This document shows, piece after piece, positions 10,761 through 19,525 of a stretch of DNA of 64,000 nucleotides. The stretch comes from Streptococcus infantis SK970 (lineage in GTDB: Bacteria; Bacillota; Bacilli; Lactobacillales; Streptococcaceae), in assembly GCA_000223255.2 (NCBI GenBank), contig AFUT01000008.1:1-64000 (forward strand), read 5' to 3'. The notes beneath the pieces are model-generated. The model worked only from the letters and a program-made list of their open reading frames with translations, was not told where the DNA came from and did no database searches. How positions within the stretch are numbered: the first letter of the stretch is position 1; each line of letters starts with the position of its first letter. The position numbers and the translations under genes were made by a program.

Positions 10761-13128
10761 TTATATACTTTGTCCTTTTTCCTCAAGTTCTTGTCTCTCA
10801 TCACTTCTCTCACGTTCCATAAGGGCTTTTTTATTTGCACGTTGGGCTCTTTGAAGAGAATTGGTCAAATTTCTCATGAAATCTGTATTGATGATTGCTT
10901 TACCTTGGGATTGTTGGACGTTTTTTCTTTGCAAGTTCTTCCTTTCTTGCATTTTATGTGAAACAGCTTGAGCTAACTGACTTTTCTGATTGCTTTCTTC
11001 CTCTGGCAATATTTTTTGATAGAGTGATTTGAGTTCAGAAAATCCTTTCGCATTCTCCCGTTTTAATTTTTGAATAGTCGTTTGATCAGTCGTTTGTGAA
11101 ATTTCCTTGTTTCGACTGTAAATCTGATGTTTCAGCTGAAAAATTGAGATATGGGTCTGTAGCTCTTCTATATAGCTATCTTTCGTGACAGGATAGCCCT
11201 TTAGAATAGTCAGCACTCCTTCATCTTGAAGAGGTTGAACTGCCGCTAATTCTCCCTTCAGACGTTTAATAGGTGCTTGAATTGTTAATGAATCAGCCTT
11301 TTCTACTGAAAAAGAAACACTATCTTCAAATTGGTTAGCAAGAGATTGTTTTAAAGATTGGTCTGCTTCACCTAGTTTATAATTTGGAGTCAGTTGCAAT
11401 TCAGTCAGCTTCAGTCTTTGAAGAATCTCCTTCTTTTTCAATTCAACAAATGGCTGATCCGTTTCAAGTGGTTGAATTTGATCAAAAAGAGTTTTACGAA
11501 CTAATAAACTACTTTGTTTTCCTCCAATAAACTCAATTTTAAAGCATAGCGAAATGTTCCTAACTCCTGGCGCTCTTTTAATGATCGATCACTTTTCTTT
11601 TAGCTGCTTCTACAAGATCTTTCAAATCAGCCGAAGAAAATAGCGATAAGTCTCGTAAACCAAGTTGCTTCTTCAGTAAGTCTTCTTTCATCTGACTCAC
11701 ATCATAAACTAATTCCGTAACATATTCAGGACGTCCCAAACCTGTTCCGTGTTTGTCATAAGCAGCATAGACTGGTTTTGTGATTTCAATAGGTTTTGAT
11801 CCATCTTTCAAATCATAACCCAGTTTTTTCCAGGCATCTAGTGTTTTGATGACACTTGCGTTAGGATCCTGGGCTAAAATTAATTTTTGATTCTTTACTG
11901 AGAAATTGGCCAAATTTTTTTCCAGCCGAACATCAGCTATTTCAGGAGCATTCTCACGAAATAGGTGCAAGATTTTATTTGCTAGTCGTTCTCTCAACTC
12001 CTTCTCTCGACTCGCAATTAATTGCTGCATATCATAGCCTGCAGCCTCCTGTTGTGTTTTCTCAACACGACCGTCAAGTTTCCGAATCTTCTCGTAGGTT
12101 GATTTTTTCCCAGTCGAATAAGCTCCTCTATAGGTTTCTAGGAACTCCTTCGTTTCTTTCAGAAATTCTTGATAGAGCTCTTTCCCATTATTTTCTAAAT
12201 AGGAGTCCAGATAGCGGTCAAGGAAGAATTTACTGACTGCAAAATCTCTTGCATTTGATCCATAGCGCCATTTTTTATCCATAGGCAAATGATTATAAGC
12301 CTGCTCCAAAAAATTTTTTTCAGCTGAAGAACGCACCATCTGATCTCTAAATACAGAATTGATCAACTCACTTCTGATATTGGCCAAAATTTGTTCTCTT
12401 CTAACAATCATTCCTCTAGTCTGTTCATTTAACAGGCCATGAAAAACATCACTTTTAAAACGCTCAATGGTTTTTTGGGAAAAGTTCCCTCTGTACTCCA
12501 TTCGTCCACGAGGTCGATAGAAAATTTTTTCTCTTGCAGACTCGACTTCTGATAAACCAAAATGCACATGAATATTATCCGTGTTCAAGTGAATATTAGC
12601 CCACCAAAATGATGAATCAGATAAGCCTTCTTTTTCAATCAACCTTGGCAATGCTTCACGTATGACAGACTTGATAGCTTGCTGATCAACTTTCCCAGTT
12701 TCCAAATCATATAATCCCTCCTTGGCCAAAAAATCATTATCAAAAGAGATAACACCCTGCCATAGAAGAGAGCCATTTTGATAAGCCTGTTCTAACTTAC
12801 TTTTCAATTCAGTTACTTTGCTACGCTGCAAGTAATTGGCTTCTTTTGTAAAAATCGCTGTCATTTCTTCATTTTGATTTTCAGTAGCATAAGAACGATT
12901 CATATAATCGATGTACTCCTGGAAATTAAGTTTTGTTTCTGGAACTTCAGCTTGGATTTTTCTTAGTTCATCTTCAGTTAGAAACTCAATATTTTGTCTG
13001 TGCGTTTCTAAATTTAATTCATTATCAACCTCGACAGCTTCGTCTCTATTGGTGTAGTCTACAAACCCACTATTTGCTTCTGTATATTGCAGCATGAAGG
13101 TAATACTTGGACTAGAAGATACGTTCAT
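10761..13128 (-). CDS. MobL/MobP2-type relaxase (frame broken twice)
   Basis: Reconstructed 789 aa; single A residues are missing near 11597 and 11541. The relaxase starts at the ATG at 13128 after AGAGGAAAATA. The histidine triad is clear: HLNTDNIHVHF with H180, H187 and H189, preceded by LLWQGVISFDNDFLAKEGLY. Central and C-terminal parts are long charged helices (RKLDGRVEKTQQEAAGYD; the end ERSDERQELEEKGQSI). This layout matches the MobL relaxases of Firmicute conjugative elements, which nick oriT and pilot the strand. The probable oriT lies 2.6 kb upstream in the same operon series. The unrepaired sequence would separate the catalytic half from the C-terminal third. Confidence 0.85.
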
Positions 13129-13146
13129 TATTTTCCTCTCTTTGAA

Positions 13147-13705
13147 TTAAAATAGTCCATTTTTTCTTAAAAGAGCATAGTCTTTTAATAACGGTTGTAA
13201 TTCTTCAGGTTCAACTTGAAAATCATTGATCCACCGTCCTGATTGAGAAATGTGTAATTCTTTTTGCTCTTCAATAAATTGCATGGGAATCAATAAGATA
13301 TTTGGTTCTTCTAACTCTGAACCACTTTCTCGTTCTAAAAAGGCGACAATAAAATCTTGATTTCCTTTTGTCCTCAATTGCCAGTGATGAGAGTTCCCGT
13401 TTTCCTTTTATACAATGAGCTGTATTTTACATCAATCGTTAGACCATCTAGCCAAAAATCATATACTGGATTATTTTCTTGAAATACTTATTCGCATCCG
13501 TTGCATCTGGAACATATTTTTGAAAAAGCTCCTCGGCCATTCCCCCGAGCTTAGCTGTCCTAGAACCATACTGAATTTTATCTTGAATTTTAAGGCAGCC
13601 ACTCTTTATTAATTTCAAATGAGCTATATGAGTAGGCAGCCCTGACTGTTTCACCGCTTCATGAAAATCTCCTGTTTCTAAATAGATTTCAACAATATCT
13701 ACCAT
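13147..13705 (-). CDS. Putative PD-(D/E)XK nuclease with N-terminal HTH (frame broken twice)
   Basis: Reconstructed 186 aa after restoring A in runs near 13472 and 13402. The N-terminus looks like a helix-turn-helix (DFHEAVKQSGLPTHIAHLKL). The centre has GGMAEELFQKYVP, then YDFWLDGLTIDVKYSS, then HHWQLR and DFIVAFLE. The order Glu helix, D-x10 or so, (D)xK, Gln/hydrophobic strand is the PD-(D/E)XK nuclease core, with IDVKYS as the (D/E)xK motif. It sits 18 nt before the relaxase and 10 nt after an RHH-like gene, so it may trim or resolve transfer intermediates. The fold assignment is by eye. Confidence 0.6.
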
Positions 13706-13715
13706 TTACTGTACC

Positions 13716-14164
13716 TCAATGAGAATGTTTGATAGTTTGACCACGTGCAATATCTTCTTGAATGACATCGTTGATTCTTGCCATCAATTCATGCTGTGTA
13801 GGATCCAATCGTGAATGAATAGATTCCAATTCTTGAACATCAAAATCATCTTTCGTAATAGCATGAAAGTTGGTTAGCGTTAGATAGAGAATTTGATCAA
13901 GTTGACGATGAATTGCCTTGTTATCATTTCCAGAATCAAAGGCATCCCCAAAATTTTTTCCAGCTGAGTCAGTCGCTCATAGAAATTTTTTCCTTCTCCT
14001 AATTCAATAAAAAGTTTATAAAAAACTTCAATCAAAGTGACAAGCGTTGCTGAATTATTTCGATACTGTTTCTGCAAAGCAGACGATTCTTTCAAGTAGG
14101 ATTTTATTTCCTTAAATTTTTCATGTGTTTCTTCGCTAAAATATAAGCTAAGTCTTGGATTCAT
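13716..14164 (-). CDS. RHH-like relaxosome accessory protein (frame broken once)
   Basis: Reconstructed 149 aa; one A is missing near 13953. The N-terminus NPRLSLYFSEETHEKFKEIK reads as a beta strand followed by a helix, as in ribbon-helix-helix DNA-binding proteins. The rest is helical and ends in IARGQTIKHSH. It lies 10 nt before the nuclease gene and 10 nt after the secreted nuclease gene, in the mobilisation operon. A MobC-like role in binding oriT and helping the relaxase is inferred from fold and place. Confidence 0.55.
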
Positions 14165-14174
14165 TTTTCCCTCC

Positions 14175-14960
14175 TCAATTTTTTTGAGATGATCCTGTCA
14201 AATAATTGATTTTGTATCCTGGTTGAATATTAAAGATATATACATCAAATGAGATCTCATCATCTTCAATACTCTGTGCTTCCATACGAACTCCTCTAGC
14301 AACTAATTCCACATTTCTAAATATAGGTGTTACTCGATAGCGGACATGGTGGTTCGTATTTTTTATGTAGTTAGCAATCTTATTTTCATAGTAAACCATT
14401 GATGATTGTTCATCTTCAAAATTTGCATTTAAAGCACGTGTACCTGTAAATAAATTTTTAGCATTCGCATTCTCTCCACTTAATTGAAAACCGATTAAGT
14501 GAGAACGATTATATAAATAATCTTCTTTTCCGTTGAAAATTATTTTTTATTTTTCCATCCTGTTGGTGTAATAGACGAAATAGATTCTCTATCTTCAGTT
14601 GGCATCAAATCTTTTCCCAACATCGCTTCAGCAATTCCTACACGATTTAAAAATCTAGATCAGAATATTTTTCCCAGCTGCCATTTTCTAAACTCAATTC
14701 GTCTTTTGTAAATTGTGATTTTTCATTGACGACAATCACTTGATTTTTTCCATCATACTCCTTCGATTTCAAATCATCATTTTTCAGAGTAGGATTCAAA
14801 TTTGAGTTGGATTTTTTTCTTCAGCTGAATCGGCTATGTTCAATTGATTTGGGATATCATTTTGTGTCAAGCCAGATTTGATAGCATTAAAATTGTTAGG
14901 TTGTACGATAAAGATTGCAAGAAAAATGAGAATGATGAACAGAGATTTATTCTTCTTCAT
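14175..14960 (-). CDS. Secreted DNA/RNA non-specific endonuclease (NUC/EndA type; frame broken three times)
   Basis: Reconstructed 262 aa after restoring one base in runs near 14815, 14651 and 14548. The N-terminus MKKNKS plus a hydrophobic helix (residues 6-20) is a signal peptide or anchor. The catalytic region reads YNRSHLIGFQLSGENANA followed by KNLFTGTRALN, matching the beta-beta-alpha-metal DRGH/NRSHL type of NUC/EndA nucleases. The C-terminus has VRYRVTPIFRNVELVARGV and MEAQSIED, typical of the family. The gene lies between two RHH-like genes in the mobilisation operon. A nuclease exported by a conjugative element could act on the wall-side environment or on competing DNA. Confidence 0.85.
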
Positions 14961-14962
14961 TT

Positions 14963-15310
14963 TCAAACACCACCTGACCGTCGTTCAGCTTCAAGTGCCG
15001 ATACATCATCCATAAAATGTAACCAATTTGTGGTTAGTTCATTTACAATATCTTGTTTAACATTTAAAGCCGAAAGAGAAATCTCATTCTTCAACATCAA
15101 TTCTAAAATCTGACTTTGTTGTTTTTTGATATCGGACAATGTTTCCGCAAATTGATTATTGTACAAATTCAATCCGTCATTCATTACGATATTTTGAACT
15201 TGCGATAACATAAACTCATTGAAACTTGGATAGTTATATTTTTTTGAAATGGCCTGAAGTTGTTCAAACATATCATCAGGAACATTTCTAATTAAAAAAT
15301 TTTTAGTCAT
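14963..15310 (-). CDS. RHH-like accessory protein, paralogue of the next upstream gene
   Basis: Encodes 115 aa from the ATG at 15310, whose start overlaps the stop of the upstream gene (ATGACTAA). An in-frame start further upstream is possible but would ignore that overlap. The N-terminus NFLIRNVPDDMFEQLQAISK followed by SFNEFMLSQV reads as strand-helix-helix, like CopG/Arc proteins. It aligns along its length with its upstream neighbour (RIEIRGLTDDEINYLKSLAK, SFNDFLLS), so the two are tandem paralogues. A pair of RHH proteins next to oriT suggests a hetero-oligomeric oriT-binding complex. Confidence 0.6.
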   Translation of the reverse strand: MTKNFLIRNVPDDMFEQLQAISKKYNYPSFNEFMLSQVQNIVMNDGLNLYNNQFAETLSDIKKQQSQILELMLKNEISLSALNVKQDIVNELTTNWLHFMDDVSALEAERRSGGV

Positions 15311-15637
15311 CACTTTCCACCTCCCCTTCATACTCTAACCAACGTGAAATATGACCGCCATAATGATCCATTTTTTTTCAAATTCAGAGAGTATCCTTGT
15401 CTGTTTTTTCATTTGTTCCAGAACATGGTCAGAAGCTAATTTCATATTTTCTAAATGAGCCACATACAAATCTTGAGCACGATTAAATTTTCCATACTCA
15501 ATTTTTTCACGACAGATTGAGAGCAGAAAATCGTTAAATGAGTTGGCTTTATTTTTCTTAGCAAGAGATTTTAGATAATTAATTTCATCATCAGTAAGCC
15601 CTCTAATCTCAATTCGATTTTGTTTTATATTTGCCAT
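15303..15637 (-). CDS. RHH-like accessory protein (frame broken once)
   Basis: Reconstructed 111 aa; one A is missing in the run near 15373. It starts with MANIKQNRIEIRGLTDDEI and continues with SFNDFLLSICREKIEYG. It is the first coding sequence after the probable oriT, with the ribosome site AGAAAGGAAAA. It is paralogous to the gene that follows (shared strand-helix-helix and SFN-F-LS motif) and overlaps it by 8 nt. Probable role: oriT binding or autoregulation of the mobilisation operon. Confidence 0.6.
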
Positions 15638-16041
15638 TATTTTAAATTTTCCTTTCTAAAAAACAGCGCCCTTCTTTTTTCTTTTGTCGAAGCAAAAGCA
15701 AAAAGAAGCAAAAAAGAAAACTTCAACCTCGCAACATCACGAACCGATACGGTTCTATTTTTGCGGTTTTTCAACACACTAACACACACAGAGGGACTAA
15801 GGTCCTTTTTAGGTGTGTTGTGGTAGAAAAGAGCATAAGGGAAACTGATATCACGTGCCGTGATATGTTGATAGTATCAACGTTTCCAGTACCGGTAATT
15901 TTCTCGGCTTCGCCTACTTACACACACATGCTATACTTACCTTTACATACTTTATAGGCGTTATACTTACACTGTTTTTCTTCTTTACATACTTTTACTT
16001 ACACTGTTTTTGACTTCATTTGGAAGTTCAAAACTCAAAAA
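15638..16041. other. Probable origin of transfer (oriT) region
   Basis: Four hundred bases without a gene lie inside the mobilisation gene series and hold many dyads: GAACCG-ATA-CGGTTC (15741-15755); CAACACAC/GTGTGTTG (15772-15779 / 15813-15820) enclosing a GGAC/GTCC hairpin; and outer arms GGAAAC/GTTTCC (15840-15845 / 15882-15887) enclosing ATATCACG-TGC-CGTGATAT (15848-15866) and GTTGATA-G-TATCAAC (15867-15881). Direct repeats follow. The place next to RHH and relaxase genes points to oriT. A single-strand replication origin is the main alternative. Confidence 0.6.
15941..16011. repeat. Direct repeats beside the oriT hairpins
   Basis: TACTTACACTGTTTTT occurs at 15964-15979 and 15996-16011 (32-bp spacing), and CTTTACATACTTT at 15941-15953 and 15983-15995. 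Such repeats flanking dyads are typical binding sites for relaxosome accessory proteins. Confidence 0.6.
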
Positions 16042-16327
16042 TCAAGACTGATTTTCAGCTGGAAAGTTTCCTTCTTCACGATTTTTCTTCGCTGCTAAAC
16101 GTTGTTCTTTTTCATCTTCTTTGATGAGGTTTAATTCCATTTTTAACTCTTCAAGAATTGATTCATACGACTGATTTTTATTTTCTTCAATTTAATTTGA
16201 ACATAAATTTTACCAATTTGTTTTTGAAGATTCTCTTCCGCTTCTTTACGTTCCTGTTCCAAAAGGGCAACTCTTTTCTTTGCCTCTTCTAGTTGATTAT
16301 CAATTTTTTTAAATCATTTTTGGCCAT
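16042..16327 (-). CDS. Small coiled-coil protein (frame broken twice)
   Basis: Reconstructed 95 aa with single A residues restored near 16308 and 16193. It is almost entirely a charged heptad-type helix (KKIDNQLEEAKKRVALLEQE, then ESILEELKMELNLIKEDEKE), with a basic patch and NFPAENQS at the end. It lies directly upstream of the oriT-like region and downstream of the 118-aa gene. Small coiled-coil proteins at this place often are relaxosome accessory factors; nothing more specific can be said. Confidence 0.55.
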
Positions 16328-16360
16328 GATTACTTCTCCTTTTTTCTAATTTCGTATTTC

Positions 16361-16717
16361 TTATTTCCTTAATTTATTTCCTGCAAAGCTGGAAATTTTT
16401 TCTTTTATAATTTGGAAGTTGCTCCACAAATCGCCATCTAATTTTTTCAAATCAATCACATAAACTTCATGATCATTTTTCTTGATGGTTAGTGTGAAAG
16501 AACGTTCATTAATTTTAATTTCCTGTAGAACGAGGTACATTGAAGAAAACATTTCTCCTTTATACCCTGGATTACTATGATAGGTTATTCCATATTCATC
16601 AATATCCAGCGCAACCCATTTTTGTTTTCTAAGCAAACCTTTTGTACTTGTGAATACAGTACGATGCTTTCTAACTGGTTGATTCTCCCTTGGTGCTAAT
16701 TTAAGTTGTTCTTTCAT
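16361..16717 (-). CDS. Unknown 118-aa protein, first gene of the P4 operon
   Basis: No signal or membrane helix. The N-terminal 25 residues are basic (APRENQPVRKHRTVF). The middle is strand-rich (WVALDIDEYGITYHSNPGY, then FTLTIKKNDHEVYVIDLKKL). It follows promoter P4 by about 30 nt with a GAAAGGCAG ribosome site. It precedes the coiled-coil gene and the oriT, so it is probably expressed with the mobilisation set. Family not recognised. Confidence 0.6.
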   Translation of the reverse strand: MKEQLKLAPRENQPVRKHRTVFTSTKGLLRKQKWVALDIDEYGITYHSNPGYKGEMFSSMYLVLQEIKINERSFTLTIKKNDHEVYVIDLKKLDGDLWSNFQIIKEKISSFAGNKLRK

Positions 16718-16746
16718 TTTTCTGCCTTTCTTTTTTGATTGATTCT

Positions 16747-16784
16747 AGTATAAAAGATAACTAAAAAAATTTTTTAAAGGGACA
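16747..16784 (-). promoter_or_regulatory. Promoter P4 with TGTCCCTTTA box
   Basis: On the minus strand, TGTCCCTTTA (16784-16775), then 22 nt, then the -10 TATACT (16752-16747). Drives the mobilisation gene series through the oriT-like region. The flanks of P1 and P4 are also alike (ATGATTG upstream, AAAAAATTTTTT spacer). Confidence 0.65.
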
Positions 16785-16788
16785 ATCA

Positions 16789-16822
16789 TAAAAAATAAAC
16801 CCCCTTAATTCAAAAATTAAGG
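16789..16822 (-). terminator. Terminator after the small membrane-protein operon
   Basis: On the minus strand the stem CCTTAATT / AATTAAGG with a four-base loop is followed by GGGTTTATTTTTT. It separates the 16836-22648 operon from P4. Confidence 0.65.
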
Positions 16823-16835
16823 AGATTCATTCTCT

Positions 16836-17117
16836 TTATTCACTATCGTTTATCTTATCCCACAAGGGTTGGAACCAAATAGAGCTTAACAATGGACGAT
16901 ATAATATCTTTGTCAAAATTGTAGAAATTAAAATACTAAACCATAGTACACTCATGGTATCGTAATAATAAAGAATTGTAGAAGAGTTAAGATTTACAAA
17001 CCACTGATAAGTAAGAAAGGCCGACACAGTAAGTAAAATATATAGAGTGAAGCAACAATCAATCATTATAAAAAACATTACATGGTAAAGCTTTTTAAAA
17101 CTTTTCTTTGATTTCAT
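16836..17117 (-). CDS. Small two-helix membrane protein
   Basis: Encodes 93 aa. Basic start (MKSKKSFKKLYH), then two hydrophobic helices at about residues 13-36 and 53-75, and a short polar tail ending in NDSE. It lies 16 nt after the stop of the preceding 333-aa membrane-anchored gene and just before a terminator, so it is the last gene of its operon. Function unknown; it could be a channel component or a small exclusion protein. Confidence 0.55.
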   Translation of the reverse strand: MKSKKSFKKLYHVMFFIMIDCCFTLYILLTVSAFLTYQWFVNLNSSTILYYYDTMSVLWFSILISTILTKILYRPLLSSIWFQPLWDKINDSE

Positions 17118-17133
17118 TTCATTTTACCTCACT

Positions 17134-18135
17134 TTAATTCATTTCTACAGTTTCAATAGGGTTTGAAAATTCAAATGTTCCATCTTTAACTGCCTGTTTT
17201 TTCTTGTCCAAAGACTCCAATTTAGCCTTCAACTTTTCAATGTTTTTATAGGCTGTTTCGATGGTTCTATTCTTCGTTTCGATGTTAGTATCCAGCGTAG
17301 CAATATTCTTTTGATTGGCTTCGAGATCATCACCTGTTAGATATTTTGCTTCCGCTTGAAGACTCGCTTTTCGTGAGTTATCATCTTCAATAGATTCCTT
17401 CAATTGAGAAATTGATGTTACCAATTTTTGAGACTGTTCATTCTGGAAATTGATCTCTTTTTCGATTTCCTGAAGAGTAAATTCTTCTCTGGAGACAACT
17501 TCAATAGCTTTGATTTCAAGTTGAGGATTTTGAGGAGTTACAAAGAATTGTACAGTGTCCTCTTCTCCAGATTTCTTCTGAGAAACCTTTTTAGAATCAC
17601 TGGATGGCGATGAAATATTCACATCAATTGAGCTAGAAGAGACTGTCTGATTCGTCACATCGATCGCAAATGCACCAAAATTTTTCGGAACTCCTTTAAT
17701 AATAACTGATACTTTATTATCAATGATTGGCACAACATCCATCTCTATTTTTGAGTCTTTATGTTGCGCATAGAGTTTCCATTTCAATCGTTTGGCATCG
17801 ATGCCCCGATCTATCGAAGTCGTAGCATCTTTCGTTTCAAATTGTAAAACAATAATTCCAGTATCTGGTGAATATTCCTGGCTAACAAGTTTTATCTCAC
17901 CACTGCCATTCGCAAAAATCTGCTTTGTTTTGAGCTGTTCTGAGGTATATGTTTGTCTTTGTGGTGAGAAAATCGCTCCCATCAAAAGACTTAACCACGT
18001 CACAAACAACATTGAGAAAATGACCAGTTTTCTCTTAATAATATTCTCTTGAAACCAAACTTTAGTCTTAATAAATGGCTTCAAAATTGGGCTAGATTTT
18101 ATCTTTTCAATCCAGCGTTTGATTGTATCTATCAT
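17134..18135 (-). CDS. Membrane-anchored extracellular protein with C-terminal coiled coil
   Basis: Encodes 333 aa. A single membrane helix lies at about residues 36-57. A predicted beta-rich extracellular domain follows (IKLVSQEYSPDTGIIVLQFE, KVSVIIKGVPKNFGAFAIDV), then a Ser-rich linker, and from about residue 215 a long coiled coil (QEIEKEINFQNEQSQKLV; ASLQAEAKYLTGDDLEANQK). This resembles structural proteins on the outer side of Gram-positive transfer channels, but no named family was recognised. It is embedded among small membrane proteins of the same operon. Confidence 0.6.
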   Translation of the reverse strand: MIDTIKRWIEKIKSSPILKPFIKTKVWFQENIIKRKLVIFSMLFVTWLSLLMGAIFSPQRQTYTSEQLKTKQIFANGSGEIKLVSQEYSPDTGIIVLQFETKDATTSIDRGIDAKRLKWKLYAQHKDSKIEMDVVPIIDNKVSVIIKGVPKNFGAFAIDVTNQTVSSSSIDVNISSPSSDSKKVSQKKSGEEDTVQFFVTPQNPQLEIKAIEVVSREEFTLQEIEKEINFQNEQSQKLVTSISQLKESIEDDNSRKASLQAEAKYLTGDDLEANQKNIATLDTNIETKNRTIETAYKNIEKLKAKLESLDKKKQAVKDGTFEFSNPIETVEMN

Positions 18136-18187
18136 AATGGATATATCCTTTCTACTCTATGTAAATTTTTGTTTTTATACCAGTGCC

Positions 18188-18412
18188 TTACCTCCGTTTC
18201 TCATGCCTCTTATATCCTTTCCAAATAAATGAAACCTTACTTTTCGGCCAAACACTTTTTAGTAGCATTAAGAAGGCTAATGGCAACCTTTTCGTTTTGA
18301 TTTCATTTCCAAAGTTATCACATATAGTTATCCTAAAGAGTGGTACGAACCAGATCGCAATCAAGAAAGTTCCAACCACACCATGCGCAATAGCATTTAA
18401 AATTTGATACAT
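18188..18412 (-). CDS. Small membrane protein
   Basis: Encodes 74 aa. A very strong ribosome site (AAGGAGGTAGT) precedes the ATG at 18412, which decides this strand over an equally long plus-strand frame. It has a hydrophobic N-terminal half (HGVVGTFLIAIWFVPLF) and a basic C-terminus (KGYKRHEKRR). Operon neighbours are other small proteins of the element. Function unknown. Confidence 0.55.
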   Translation of the reverse strand: MYQILNAIAHGVVGTFLIAIWFVPLFRITICDNFGNEIKTKRLPLAFLMLLKSVWPKSKVSFIWKGYKRHEKRR

Positions 18413-18421
18413 ACTACCTCC

Positions 18422-18652
18422 TTAAATACAGCCTAACTTTTCAGGTGCCAAATCCAATGTTAGCCAAAGAGCTTCATCATGGGAAATATGTGTTAGTTGT
18501 CCCCCCTCATCATTAAAACGATGTAGGGTAAACGTTCCATCTGATAATTTTCCTAAAACAACCATTCCTTCATTTGTCCTAGTACGCCAAAGTTCCCAAT
18601 CATTTTGAAAAGCTGTCTCGGCCCATTTACTTAGCTTTACCCTTTTAGTCAT
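18422..18652 (-). CDS. Small soluble protein, unknown function
   Basis: Encodes 76 aa; overlaps the end of the thioredoxin-like gene by 8 nt. Trp-rich (KWAETAFQNDWELWRT, EALWLTLDLAPEKL), with a FTLHRFNDEGG strand, so a small compact alpha-beta fold is likely. Start after GGAGGCCATAA. Family not recognised. The tight overlap suggests translational coupling with the thioredoxin-like protein. Confidence 0.6.
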   Translation of the reverse strand: MTKRVKLSKWAETAFQNDWELWRTRTNEGMVVLGKLSDGTFTLHRFNDEGGQLTHISHDEALWLTLDLAPEKLGCI

Positions 18653-19091
18653 TTATGGCCTCCTGAATACTTTTCTCATCTGCTACAATCTTTTCCTCTG
18701 AATCTCTTGAAGCATATAGATATTTCTTTATTTTCCCCTTACGAATCTTGATGATAGTTGCAGCTTTTTCAACCTGGTATTTTTCTACCAACTTTTGACC
18801 TTCTTCTGTCTGAGTGTCAATGTAAAATGTAGGATAGGAACCTTTATTGGCTGCATCTACAACTACACTTTTTCCAACCTGACAGTAAGGACAATCTTTT
18901 TTATAAAATACTAGATTTACATTTTGATCAAGTACAGTATTCTGGTATTCCTTCTGAGTAAGGTGAGGATCATAATCTAAGATAAAATAATCTTTATACA
19001 GCCTATATCCTCCTAAAACTGCGAGACTCACAAGTAAAATGACAAGAAGAGCCCCTAGAGCTAACTTAACATGCGTAAAAAGCTCTTTCAT
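18645..19091 (-). CDS. Membrane-anchored thioredoxin-like protein (CPYC)
   Basis: Encodes 148 aa. One N-terminal membrane helix (residues 9-31) and an extracellular thioredoxin-like domain: NLVFYKKDCPYCQVGKSVV with the CPYC redox motif near residue 67, FYIDTQTEEGQKLVEKYQ, and KAATIIKIRKGK as the late strand (a Pro normally precedes this loop in thioredoxins and is not obvious here). The start overlaps the stop of the upstream gene (ATGA). Such proteins are recurrent in Gram-positive conjugative elements, probably to set disulphides in channel or surface proteins outside the membrane. Confidence 0.75.
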   Translation of the reverse strand: MKELFTHVKLALGALLVILLVSLAVLGGYRLYKDYFILDYDPHLTQKEYQNTVLDQNVNLVFYKKDCPYCQVGKSVVVDAANKGSYPTFYIDTQTEEGQKLVEKYQVEKAATIIKIRKGKIKKYLYASRDSEEKIVADEKSIQEAIND

Positions 19092-19510
19092 CCTATCTCC
19101 TCCTCATCTATAAAATCAAATATGGAACCTTGAACATAATCAATCTTGGCCAATTCTTTTATTTCTAATTTCAAGTTAGTGAACGTTGTCATCACTTCTT
19201 GAAAGAGTAAAGGATCAAATTCCTCGGAATCCAATACACGGATAATTGGCAACATTGGATAATGATCTCTCAACTCCTCCTGCAGGTAATCTGAAATCAT
19301 TTTATCATTCGAGATAACACTATCTACTCTAATGATCGCTGGAATGCTAGAAATACTCTCCTCGTTTTGATAAAAAGTTAAAGCCACATCCCCTGCAGAA
19401 ACAGACTCAAATTTTAAATTATCCGATGAAAGTTTAAAATAATAAGCCAATGGTTCCTGACCAACCCCTGTTAGGTAGTATCCTCTAATGATTTTGAATA
19501 ACTCTGACAT
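19088..19510 (-). CDS. Unknown 140-aa soluble protein
   Basis: Acidic alpha-beta protein without signal: SELFKIIRGYYLTGVGQEPL at the start, SIPAIIRVDSVISNDKMISD in the middle, IFDFIDEEEIG at the end. The stop overlaps the start of the thioredoxin-like gene. The ribosome site GAAGGAGAAAGG precedes the ATG. Function unknown; coupling suggests a joint role with the redox protein. Confidence 0.6.
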   Translation of the reverse strand: MSELFKIIRGYYLTGVGQEPLAYYFKLSSDNLKFESVSAGDVALTFYQNEESISSIPAIIRVDSVISNDKMISDYLQEELRDHYPMLPIIRVLDSEEFDPLLFQEVMTTFTNLKLEIKELAKIDYVQGSIFDFIDEEEIG

Positions 19511-19525
19511 CGACCTTTCTCCTTC

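Noticed and set aside
18183..18407. Plus-strand frame of 74 codons
   Set aside because: The minus-strand frame of equal length has AAGGAGG at the right distance and fits the operon; the plus frame has neither.
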